Source: Chlorobiota bacterium
GTDB lineage: Bacteria > Bacteroidota > Bacteroidia > Flavobacteriales > Flavobacteriaceae
DNA: 12,050 bases
Reading direction: 5' to 3'
NCBI GenBank assembly: GCA_013153655.1
Contig: JAADEB010000056.1
Location: forward strand, 1 to 12,050
Positions 1-7,256 of this stretch are shown piece after piece. Position numbers and translations under genes: made by a program. The stretch's first letter is position 1. Each line of letters opens with the position of its first letter. The notes under the pieces are model-generated. The model was not told the origin of the DNA. It made no database searches and worked only from the letters and a program-made list of their open reading frames with translations.

Positions 1-1204
1 AGGTGAGCGGATAAATGCGTTTCGCGGAAAAATCCTCATTGGCGCTTACTACCAATTTTAGGGTAGCGCAATGCAATACGGAAGGGTCGAACGAAATATC
101 GGTTTCGTTGAAATGCACACTTACGGTACCCAAATCATTTCGTTTGCTCACGCGCCACAAAGTGTTGAGGCGGTAGGTTTCGGCATCGACTTGTGTCATT
201 TCATAAGAGGCATCCTTTGTGTTTTCACCCCAGAAAAGATAATCGCCATTGTCCAAATCCGAAGGATTGTCGATAAGGATAATGCCCGTACCTTGCGAGG
301 CCGTATGGCTGTCGCCGTTGATATCTTGTCCGATTCCGGCCACATGATAATCGAAATTACCCAAGGTATCCTCGTCCATAAGAAAATAGTCGTTGTTGTC
401 CATGGCAAAGCCATATTTGGCCGAGAGATAATTTTGGACGATTATACGTTCCACCATGGAGACCACGCGGTCGAAAATGATGATTTCGCCGATATATCCG
501 GGAAAATAATAATCGGGATCGGTGCGTTCGTTACGTCCGGCTCCAATACGAATGGGTCTTACGCGATTGGGTGTGTAAGGATGAGTGGATTGAGCACGGT
601 AACGACCGTTTACAAATATTTTTTTGCCTTTGTTTCCCGGTTGATAGGTAATGGTCTGACTGGCCCAAGAACCGGCGGTGGATACCCGGCTTCGCGTTAC
701 GCCCCAGCCCCACCGGCCGTATCCCGTACTGTCGCCCGTCCAAAATTCCCACTCGTAGTCCCTGCGACTTCTGGAATATAAAATGTATCCGGCCGTACTA
801 TCGCGGCTATACCAATCGCGATCGGAAATAACCGCCTTCCATGAGCCTGTGTAGTCCACGCGATCGGCAGCAAAAATCGTAAAATGATATGGCGAAAGTG
901 CCTGATCGTGAGCCCGTTGAAAATAATGTTGCGCCGAACGGTCAAACATAAAAGCCGCATTGCCGTTCTGTACATCTTCATAAAATACGGCGCCGTTACC
1001 TTCATTGAAATCACGTCCGTAACCCGATCGGTCAGGCCATACGTTTACCAAACTTCCCGAAGACGCCTGAACCGTATTGGCATCCAACCATAATACCAAA
1101 TGAGACGTGCCGTCATCCTTCCCTACTCCACCGGGTCCCGTCTGACCATGCATTCCCAGATGGAATAAAATAAAAAAGATGACGATATCAATTTTTTTTG
1201 CCAT
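1..1204 (-). CDS. Secreted LamG-like (concanavalin A-fold) surface protein, 3' end beyond window
   Basis: This frame stays open for 401 codons from an ATG at 1204 to the left edge, so the C-terminus is missing. Residues 1-21 form a signal peptide: Lys-rich start, hydrophobic core IVIFFILF, probable cleavage after HGQ. The mature start TGPGGVG followed by LVLWLDA and VWPDRSG (about 37-61) is typical of Bacteroidota surface proteins with a LamG/concanavalin-like fold, which spans about 35-250 here. Next comes a region with QNYLSAKYGF (258-266), HVAGIGQD (287-294) and DNPSDLDNGDYLFWGEN (312-328). That region commonly follows LamG in these proteins (from memory, recently named DUF8202). By family precedent a type IX sorting domain would be expected at the missing C-terminus, but it cannot be seen. 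The gene starts 157 bases after the hydroxyacid dehydrogenase stop and may be a separate unit. Its ligand is unknown; binding or adhesion to polysaccharide is inference. Confidence 0.85.
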   Translation of the reverse strand, partial: MAKKIDIVIFFILFHLGMHGQTGPGGVGKDDGTSHLVLWLDANTVQASSGSLVNVWPDRSGYGRDFNEGNGAVFYEDVQNGNAAFMFDRSAQHYFQRAHDQALSPYHFTIFAADRVDYTGSWKAVISDRDWYSRDSTAGYILYSRSRRDYEWEFWTGDSTGYGRWGWGVTRSRVSTAGSWASQTITYQPGNKGKKIFVNGRYRAQSTHPYTPNRVRPIRIGAGRNERTDPDYYFPGYIGEIIIFDRVVSMVERIIVQNYLSAKYGFAMDNNDYFLMDEDTLGNFDYHVAGIGQDINGDSHTASQGTGIILIDNPSDLDNGDYLFWGENTKDASYEMTQVDAETYRLNTLWRVSKRNDLGTVSVHFNETDISFDPSVLHCATLKLVVSANEDFSAKRIYPLT

Positions 1205-1219
1205 GTAACAAAAATAACA

Positions 1220-1248
1220 ATTGTATTTCATTTTTTGTAGAATACAAT
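1220..1248. repeat. 8-bp inverted repeat in leader of the LamG-like gene
   Basis: ATTGTATT (1220-1227) and AATACAAT (1241-1248) are perfect reverse complements separated by 13 bases. The centre is about 30 bases upstream of the ATG at 1204. This could be a binding site for a dimeric regulator or a weak leader hairpin. The arms are AT-rich, so chance is possible. The rest of the 157-base gap (1205-1361) is AT-rich and shows no convincing -7/-33 promoter pair. Confidence 0.35.
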
Positions 1249-1361
1249 CGAATTTTATCAAAAAATGTGCCGAAAAAGTTCGTTTATAAAAACATAAAGA
1301 TATTTAACCTTACATCCGAATCGTAGAAATTGAGGTTGAAAATTTGCTTCAAAAATTATCT

Positions 1362-2333
1362 TTATTTAATATTTTCATTATTCATATTAAAATATCTACT
1401 GATTTTATCCACCGCCGCCAAGGCCAATTTTTCGTAGCTCTCCCGCGTTAGCCCCGCAATATGCGGTGTCAGAAGTACGTTCGGCATGGATTTTAACTCG
1501 TGGAAAACCGGCGGCCAATCTTTCAAATCGTTTTGATTGCCGAAACGTTTTTGCTCGAATTCCAATACGTCCAGGCCGGCGCCCCGGATTTTGCCTTCCC
1601 TGAGTGCGCGCTCCAAAGCCGCCGTGTCCGTAACCTCGCCCCGCGAAGTGTTAATCAGCCAAAACGGATGCCGGAATGCAGCTATCCAATCGTCGTTTAC
1701 CAAATGATGCGTCAGTGATGTGAGCGGCACATGCAGGCTCACCACCGTGGCACGCTCGAAAATCTCGTCCATGCCGGTTTGGCGCGCATATGAATCGCCC
1801 ACGCCGTCCCGGATATCGTAGGCCAGCACTTCCGTATCAAAACCGGCCAACTTGCGCGCAAAAGCCTTGCCCGTGTTGCCGTAGCCGATGATACCCACCG
1901 TGCGGCCGTCCAATTCGTAGCCCGTATTGGCCTTGCGGTTCCAGCTGTCCCGGCGAATTTCCAGGTTGGCCCGGCAGGTGTGGCGCATCAGGTTCAGGAG
2001 CAGGCCCAAGGCATGTTCGCCCACGGCATTGCGATTACCTTCCGGCGTGTTCATCACCCGGATGCCCCGCGAGGCGGCAAAATCCGTATCGATGCCCTCC
2101 AAGCCCGAACCCACGCGCACCACGCAACCCAAATGAGGAAAACGCATCAGAAAATCGCGGTCCACCGGCAAGCGGCTCCTAAGCACCAAACACCGCGTTT
2201 CCGGATAACGCAAGCTCAGCTCGATGGCCGGCGAGCTCAGGTCGGTTTCCACCTGAAAGCCCCGCTTCCGCAAACTTTCTTCCAGCAGCGGATGTACCCG
2301 GTCGATGATCAATATCAAGGGTTTAGCGGCCAT
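1362..2333 (-). CDS. D-isomer-specific 2-hydroxyacid dehydrogenase (phosphoglycerate dehydrogenase-like)
   Basis: Encodes 323 residues of the NAD-dependent D-2-hydroxyacid dehydrogenase family, which interconverts 2-hydroxy and 2-keto acids. The N-terminal substrate domain starts at LILIIDRVHPLLEE. VGSGLEGIDTDFAASRGI (74-91) and NTPEGNRNAVGEHALGLLL (95-113) are the family hinge signatures. The Rossmann motif GYGNTG is at 150-155. The catalytic triad is visible as Arg231 (INTSRGEV), Glu260 (GLDVLEFE) and His291 (LLTPHIAG). There is no C-terminal ACT domain, so this is a short form. I chose the ATG at 2333 because a longer in-frame start at 2504 would add 57 residues unlike the family that overlap the epimerase. 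With this start the gene overlaps the epimerase stop by 11 bases, which suggests translational coupling. Substrate is uncertain: 3-phosphoglycerate or another 2-hydroxyacid. The placement hints at a link with surface sugar synthesis. Confidence 0.9.
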   Translation of the reverse strand: MAAKPLILIIDRVHPLLEESLRKRGFQVETDLSSPAIELSLRYPETRCLVLRSRLPVDRDFLMRFPHLGCVVRVGSGLEGIDTDFAASRGIRVMNTPEGNRNAVGEHALGLLLNLMRHTCRANLEIRRDSWNRKANTGYELDGRTVGIIGYGNTGKAFARKLAGFDTEVLAYDIRDGVGDSYARQTGMDEIFERATVVSLHVPLTSLTHHLVNDDWIAAFRHPFWLINTSRGEVTDTAALERALREGKIRGAGLDVLEFEQKRFGNQNDLKDWPPVFHELKSMPNVLLTPHIAGLTRESYEKLALAAVDKISRYFNMNNENIK

Positions 2334-3315
2334 ATTTTTGCTTGAAAAAGTCGTAGGTTTCGGCCAAGCCTTTTTCCCAATTGTAGCGCGGATCGTATCC
2401 CAAAAGTTCGCGCGCTTTGCTGATGTCGGCCAACGAATCGCGCACATCGCCCGGACGCGGCGGCCCGAACACGGGTTCGATTTTCCGGCCGCTGATTTTT
2501 TCAATGCCTTTGAGCAAATCGAGCAAGGAAATACGCTCGCCCACCGCTACGTTGAACACTTGGTTTTTGGCTTCCTCTCCGGCAAAAAAGGCGCGTATAT
2601 TGGCCTGAACGGCATTTTCCACAAAGGTAAAATCGCGGGTCTGCAAACCGTCGCCGTTGACCGTAGGCGCCTCACCGCGCATCACCGCCAACATAAAGAG
2701 CGGTATCACGGCGGCATAGGGTCCGTCGGGTTTTTGACGCGGTCCGAACACATTGAAGTAACGCAATCCGACGGTATCGGTATCGTAAAGGTCACCGAAA
2801 ACTTTGGCGTACAATTCGTTGACCAACTTAGTGACGGCATAAGGCGAAAGCGGCGCGCCGATCCGGTCCTCGCGTTTGGGAAGTTCGCGGCTGTCGCCGT
2901 AGGTGCTGCTGGATGCGGCATACACCATGCGCTTGGGACGTTCGGCATCCTTGAAGGCATTGAGCACGGTCAGGAAACCCGTAATATTGACATCGTTGGT
3001 GGTCAGCGGGTCCTTGATGGAGCGCGGCACCGAACCCAAGGCCGCCTGATGGCTGATATAATCGCTGCGTGCCACCAGTTCTTCCACCAAAGCGCGGTCG
3101 CGAATGTCGCCCAGTACGAATTCCAGGCGCGGGTCGTCGAGCCAGGGTTGCAGGTTGTCCAAACTGCCTTCCACCAGGTTGTCCAACACCATTACCCTAC
3201 CCGCTCCGTGGCGCATCAAATATTCCACGATATGCGAACCGATAAAACCCGCTCCGCCCGTAATCAGGAAACTGTACGGCGCCAGGCTTTGGTTATGAAA
3301 TGCTTGTTCGTACAT
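2323..3315 (-). CDS. tviC: UDP-N-acetylhexosamine 4-epimerase (TviC/WbpP-like SDR)
   Basis: Encodes 330 residues of the extended short-chain dehydrogenase family. The NAD motif TGGAGFIG is at 19-26. The active-site stretch YAASSSTYGD (132-141) supplies Ser/Thr, and YAVTK (159-163) supplies the catalytic Tyr and Lys. HQAALGSVPRSIKDP (89-103), LSPYAVTKLVNELYA (156-170), GLRYFNVFGPRQ (183-194) and GDVRDSLADISKA (289-301) closely match WbpP of Pseudomonas and TviC of the Vi antigen pathway, including the short N-terminal extension of about 14 residues. Those enzymes epimerise C4 of UDP-GlcNAc or UDP-GlcNAcA in the cytoplasm. The ATG at 3315 lies 7 bases after the dehydrogenase stop, and the 3' end overlaps the next gene. 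Whether it acts before or after oxidation (WbpP or TviC order) cannot be told from sequence. Confidence 0.92.
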   Translation of the reverse strand: MYEQAFHNQSLAPYSFLITGGAGFIGSHIVEYLMRHGAGRVMVLDNLVEGSLDNLQPWLDDPRLEFVLGDIRDRALVEELVARSDYISHQAALGSVPRSIKDPLTTNDVNITGFLTVLNAFKDAERPKRMVYAASSSTYGDSRELPKREDRIGAPLSPYAVTKLVNELYAKVFGDLYDTDTVGLRYFNVFGPRQKPDGPYAAVIPLFMLAVMRGEAPTVNGDGLQTRDFTFVENAVQANIRAFFAGEEAKNQVFNVAVGERISLLDLLKGIEKISGRKIEPVFGPPRPGDVRDSLADISKARELLGYDPRYNWEKGLAETYDFFKQKYGR

Positions 3316-3322
3316 GATTTAC

Positions 3323-4618
3323 TTACAAACGTTTGTCCACTATATGGCGCGGCAGAAAGGATTTTACGTCATAAATCACACCGCCCGGTTTCCTGAGCCG
3401 CTCGTAATCCAAATCGCCGAATTCCTTATGCGCCACCGCCAGCACCACCGCATCGTAGGGTCCGGCGGCATAAGGATCTTGCACCAAATCCAATCCGTAT
3501 TCACGCTTCACCTCGGCGGGATCGGCCCAAGGGTCGTACACATCTACGCGGGTTTTGTAGGACTCCAATTCGCGAATCACGTCAATCACGCGCGAATTGC
3601 GAATGTCCGGCGTGTTTTCCTTGAAGGTGATACCCAACACCAAAACCTTGGCACCGTTCACCGGCAGATTTTTGTGGATCATGGTCTTGACGGTTTCGGC
3701 GGCCACATACTGACCCATTCCGTCGTTCATGCGACGCCCGGCCAGGATGATTTCGGGATGATAACCCACCTCCTGCGCCTTCTGAGCCAGGTAGAACGGG
3801 TCCACACCGATACAATGCCCACCCACCAAGCCGGGTGTGAATTTGATAAAATTCCATTTGGTGGCGGCGGCATTCAGCACGTCCATGGTGTCGATTCCGA
3901 GCAGGTTGAAGATTTTGGCCAATTCGTTGACAAAGGCGATATTGATATCGCGCTGTGCATTTTCGATCACTTTGGCGGCTTCGGCCACTTTGATGCTCGG
4001 CGCCAGGTGGGTTTCGGCTCCGGTAAGGATTTGCTTGTAGAGGCGGTCCACGCGTTCGGCGGTTTCCGGCGTGGAACCCGAAGTGATTTTATTGATATTA
4101 TAAACGCGGCGTTTTTTGTCGCCAGGATTGATACGTTCCGGCGAATAGCCCACGAAAAAGTCTTTGTTAAAAGTCAAACCGGAGATTTTCTCCAATTCCG
4201 GCACGCAAACTTCTTCGGTGACGCCCGGATACACGGTGGATTCGTAGATCACGATATCGCCGGGTTTGAGGTGGCGTCCCACGGTTTGGCTTGCCAAGAC
4301 GAGCGGTGTCAGCACCGGCCGGTTGTATTTGTCCGTAGGCGTGGGAACGGTGACGATATAGATGTTGGCCGCATCCAAATCCGCTTCATCGGCCGTAACA
4401 TAGAGACCGTTTTCCCGGTTGTTTTCCTTTTTGAGCACGGCGGCCAAATCTTCGTCCTCCACTTCCAGGGTGCTGTCGGTGCCTTGGCGCAATTCGTCGA
4501 TGCGTTCCTGACTGATATCGAATCCTGTTACGGGAAACTTTTTGGCAAATTCCACGGCCAAAGGCAATCCCACATAACCCAATCCGATGACGGCCAAATG
4601 ATCTGAGGCGGTTTTCAT
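3323..4618 (-). CDS. tviB: UDP-N-acetylhexosamine 6-dehydrogenase (TviB/WbpO-like)
   Basis: Encodes 431 residues of the UDP-glucose/GDP-mannose dehydrogenase family, which oxidises C6 of a UDP-sugar to a carboxylate in two NAD-dependent steps. The N-terminal NAD motif GLGYVG is at 12-17. VPTPTDKYNRPVLTPL (91-106), YESTVYPGVTEE (125-136) and GYSPERINPGDKK (157-169) follow. The catalytic Lys216 sits in AEAAKVIEN and the nucleophile Cys269 in GGHCIGVDP. The C-terminal domain contains GITFKENTPDIRNS (329-342) and VYDPWAD (360-366). These blocks resemble TviB/VipA and WbpO more than UDP-glucose dehydrogenases, so UDP-GlcNAc or UDP-GalNAc is the likely substrate. The adjacent TviC/WbpP-like epimerase supports UDP-GalNAcA as the pathway product. 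It is the first gene after a 142-base gap and may have its own promoter. Confidence 0.93.
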   Translation of the reverse strand: MKTASDHLAVIGLGYVGLPLAVEFAKKFPVTGFDISQERIDELRQGTDSTLEVEDEDLAAVLKKENNRENGLYVTADEADLDAANIYIVTVPTPTDKYNRPVLTPLVLASQTVGRHLKPGDIVIYESTVYPGVTEEVCVPELEKISGLTFNKDFFVGYSPERINPGDKKRRVYNINKITSGSTPETAERVDRLYKQILTGAETHLAPSIKVAEAAKVIENAQRDINIAFVNELAKIFNLLGIDTMDVLNAAATKWNFIKFTPGLVGGHCIGVDPFYLAQKAQEVGYHPEIILAGRRMNDGMGQYVAAETVKTMIHKNLPVNGAKVLVLGITFKENTPDIRNSRVIDVIRELESYKTRVDVYDPWADPAEVKREYGLDLVQDPYAAGPYDAVVLAVAHKEFGDLDYERLRKPGGVIYDVKSFLPRHIVDKRL

Positions 4619-4760
4619 AAATTATCTTTTGAATTAAATGCTTTATTTAGTTGTTCTTTTTTCTTGATAATTAGAAACATATAATTCCCATTAATTTATC
4701 CGGTTAATATATACGGTAAAATCTTGTCTATAATTTTTATTTACAAATAAGACCATTCAA
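4619..4760. other. AT-rich intergenic gap between wzc-like and tviB-like genes
   Basis: This is the longest gap inside the polysaccharide module. It contains a short palindrome, TTATTTACAAATAA at 4737-4750, just after the kinase stop. I see no GC-rich terminator hairpin. The nearest -7-like box facing tviB is TATGTTTC on the minus strand, one base off TAnnTTTG, without a TTG at the expected distance. A promoter for the nucleotide-sugar genes is plausible from position only. Confidence 0.3.
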
Positions 4761-7241
4761 TTATTTTTTAAACAATCGAAATATTTTTTTCAAAATCGAC
4801 GGCCGGTCGCTCGAAGGTCCGTATTTTTTGTAACCGTATTTATTATAGGTATAAACGTATTTGCTCTGATATCCGTATTTCTTGATCATGTCGATACGGT
4901 AATCGTTGTACACGATGCCCACGTTGGGAATTTCGCCGTTTTCCACATATTCGTCGATCACTTTCAGGAAATTGCGCTTGCTGTAATTTTCCCGCACCAC
5001 ATAAAGCATGTAATCGGCAAAACGGTTCAGAATCAAGGCATCCGGCACCAGACCCAAAGGCGGACTGTCGATGATAATCATTTTGTAGTTTTCCAGGAGG
5101 TAATCGAACAATTCCTGCAAACGTTCGCTTTCGAGCAAGCCGGAAATGTCCCTCGTGGCATTGTCCACCGGCGTACCGGCCAACACCAAGTCCAGGTTTT
5201 CCACTTCGTGCGTAGGCCGTACAATATCCGCCGGCGTAAGTTGTTCGTTGAGGATATAATCGGTGATACCCGGACGGCGTTCGTCCACCGTAAAGAAATG
5301 ATGCGATTTGGGTTTGCGCACGTCGAATTCCAGGATGGCCGTTTTTTGGTTGCTCAATGCGTTGATGGCGGCCAGGTTACTGCTCACAAAGGTTTTACCT
5401 TCGCCCGAAGTGGTGGATGTGACGATCACCACATTGCCTTTGCCCTTGCGCACCGGCAATTGGAAGCGCAGGTTGGTACGCAAAGTGCTAAACGATTCGC
5501 GTATGTGGGTGCCGGCTTGGTCCGACAGGACGGGTAATTTGTTTTTCGATGCATTGTCGCTATGGAAAATGGTTCCGATGATACGCAATTTGGTCAGGTT
5601 GCGCACTTCCTCGATGTCGTGGATTTTGTCGTCCACAAAGGAGAAAACGAGAATAATCAGGCTGGGAATAATCAAGGCCAGCATCAAGGCCAGCAGATAA
5701 TTGATTTTGCGGTTGGGTGCCACCGGCCCTTGACCCGTGTCCTTGGCACTGTCGATAATCTTGACGCCCGAAAGGTTGGAAGCCTTTATGATATTGACTT
5801 CGTTGCGTTTTTGGAGCAGATAGGAATAAATTTGATCCTTGATTTGATAGTCGCGTTTGAGGTCGATAAAGCGTTTGAGTTCCGCAGGAAGCGTATTGAG
5901 TTTGCGTTCCAGCTTGTTGATACGCGCTTGTACGAATGATTCCTGTTTATCCAGATTGGACAAGGCCGATCGAATACTGTTTTGCAAAGCTTTTTTGACG
6001 TTGGCCATTTCGTTGTTCAACTCTTGCAAAGGTGCCGCTCCCGGTCCGAGCACTTGCTGCAATTGTTCGCGCTTGATGGCCAATTCGGCCAGTTTTTTCG
6101 TATTGCTCAAAATCATGGGATCGTCGATACCCACCACCGAAGGCGAAGGAATTTCCTTGAAACGATTGCTGTCCATATAGTCCTGCAAAGTCCTGTAATA
6201 GAGGCGCTTTGAGGCAATGGATTGTTTTTGGCGGTCCAGGTCCAGGAGTTGGTTATACAGAGCCTCCGACGGATTGTCCAAAGCAAATTCCATTTTGTTT
6301 TGTTGAAATTTTTCCAAACGCTTGCCGCTTTGCACCAATTCGTTTTTAAGCACATTGAGGGTGGTATCGATAAAATTAATGGTGTTGGTGGCAAAACTGT
6401 TTTTGTCGCGCAACAATTTTTGGCTGAGCACATCCACCGACGTATTAAGGTAATCCTGAATTTTCTTTTTGTTCCTGCCTTTGAGTTTCAGGATCACCAT
6501 GGACGAGTTTTTCTTGTAACTGCCCACATACAAATTCCTGTATCGGTTGACCACCGAATGGAAATTCCTGAATTTGAAATAATAAGGCTTGCCCGTTTCC
6601 GGTTGTTGGCCTTCCACCGCCGTAATGCGTCCGTGGAAGAACGGCGTGTCAATATGTTCACCCAGGCGGTAGGTTTTTTTCAGATTTTTCCCGTCCCACG
6701 GAATGGTTTTGGATTGTTCGGTGGCGTAATTAAACAATTTAATGTTTTTGGTATCCTTGGCGATCTCGGTTTCCAGCACAAAGGTATCCGGTCCGGTAAA
6801 CGTAATTTTGAACGGCACATCCACGGCTTGGAAGGCACCCGGATCGTCCTCCACCCGGAAAGGCGACCGCCCGTAGATATCCGTATCGAAATATTTGCCT
6901 TTTCGGTAGTAGGTAATATAATATTTGAGCTTGCGAACCAGGCTTTCGTTGTGTCCACGCGATTTGAGCAAAGTAATGATGGTATTGACTTTGTCACTGG
7001 GTCCGCCCCAGTTGAAGACCAGGCTCATGTTGGATGTAAAATACGGATTGCTCTCGTCCTTCACGGAAATCAGGGTGTCGAGTTGGTAAATGTTGGCTTG
7101 CCGTTTGTTGTATTCATGTGCAATCACAAAACCCAACAATACGGCCAATAAATACACATACCAGTATTTGAGGATTTTCAGGAATACCAATTTCAGGTTG
7201 ATGACTTCCTTGAATTGCTGTATGGTTTGCTCGCCGTTCAT
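4761..7241 (-). CDS. wzc: Wzc-like polysaccharide copolymerase / bacterial tyrosine autokinase
   Basis: Encodes 826 residues with the inner-membrane Wzz plus BY-kinase layout. One membrane segment lies at about 26-42 and the second at about 515-535, with a long periplasmic part between them rich in predicted coiled coil (about 290-480). The cytoplasmic kinase has Walker A TSTTSGEGKTF (608-618), Walker A' AILEFDVRKP (635-644) and Walker B MIIIDSPP (721-728). A tail with eight tyrosines (789-807) provides autophosphorylation sites. Such proteins set chain length and drive export of capsule or exopolysaccharide with a Wza-type channel. The first acidic residue of Walker A' is Glu (638) rather than the Asp of proteobacterial kinases, a form I associate with Bacteroidota. 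The oligomerisation motif ExxRxxR reads ESFSTLR (582-588), lacking the first Arg. The gene starts 15 bases after the wza-like stop, so the two are almost surely cotranscribed. No cognate phosphatase is in the window. Confidence 0.94.
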   Translation of the reverse strand: MNGEQTIQQFKEVINLKLVFLKILKYWYVYLLAVLLGFVIAHEYNKRQANIYQLDTLISVKDESNPYFTSNMSLVFNWGGPSDKVNTIITLLKSRGHNESLVRKLKYYITYYRKGKYFDTDIYGRSPFRVEDDPGAFQAVDVPFKITFTGPDTFVLETEIAKDTKNIKLFNYATEQSKTIPWDGKNLKKTYRLGEHIDTPFFHGRITAVEGQQPETGKPYYFKFRNFHSVVNRYRNLYVGSYKKNSSMVILKLKGRNKKKIQDYLNTSVDVLSQKLLRDKNSFATNTINFIDTTLNVLKNELVQSGKRLEKFQQNKMEFALDNPSEALYNQLLDLDRQKQSIASKRLYYRTLQDYMDSNRFKEIPSPSVVGIDDPMILSNTKKLAELAIKREQLQQVLGPGAAPLQELNNEMANVKKALQNSIRSALSNLDKQESFVQARINKLERKLNTLPAELKRFIDLKRDYQIKDQIYSYLLQKRNEVNIIKASNLSGVKIIDSAKDTGQGPVAPNRKINYLLALMLALIIPSLIILVFSFVDDKIHDIEEVRNLTKLRIIGTIFHSDNASKNKLPVLSDQAGTHIRESFSTLRTNLRFQLPVRKGKGNVVIVTSTTSGEGKTFVSSNLAAINALSNQKTAILEFDVRKPKSHHFFTVDERRPGITDYILNEQLTPADIVRPTHEVENLDLVLAGTPVDNATRDISGLLESERLQELFDYLLENYKMIIIDSPPLGLVPDALILNRFADYMLYVVRENYSKRNFLKVIDEYVENGEIPNVGIVYNDYRIDMIKKYGYQSKYVYTYNKYGYKKYGPSSDRPSILKKIFRLFKK

Positions 7242-7256
7242 AATCCGCTTCGTTGT

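Noticed and set aside
71..781. A 236-codon plus-strand frame at the left end
   Set aside because: The opposite strand carries an uninterrupted 401-codon frame with a signal peptide and LamG-like motifs, so this is its shadow.
1209..1216. TATTTTTG on the minus strand, a perfect -7 box match for the LamG-like gene
   Set aside because: It would place the transcription start at about the start codon, and no TTG lies at the -33 distance. Chance is likely in this AT-rich stretch.
2334..2504. N-terminal extension of the hydroxyacid dehydrogenase to 2504
   Set aside because: The extra 57 residues lack similarity to the family and lie inside the epimerase coding region. The ATG at 2333 gives a normal N-terminus.
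2305..3396. A 363-codon plus-strand frame across the epimerase
   Set aside because: It is antisense to a clearly recognised gene and its translation shows no domain. The same holds for plus-strand frames at 6222-7151, 8650-9267 and 9289-10461.
3314..4606. A plus-strand open frame of 430 codons antisense to almost the whole tviB-like gene
   Set aside because: The minus-strand protein has complete family motifs. The antisense product is rich in His, Phe and Gly with no recognisable domain, as expected from mirrored codon bias.
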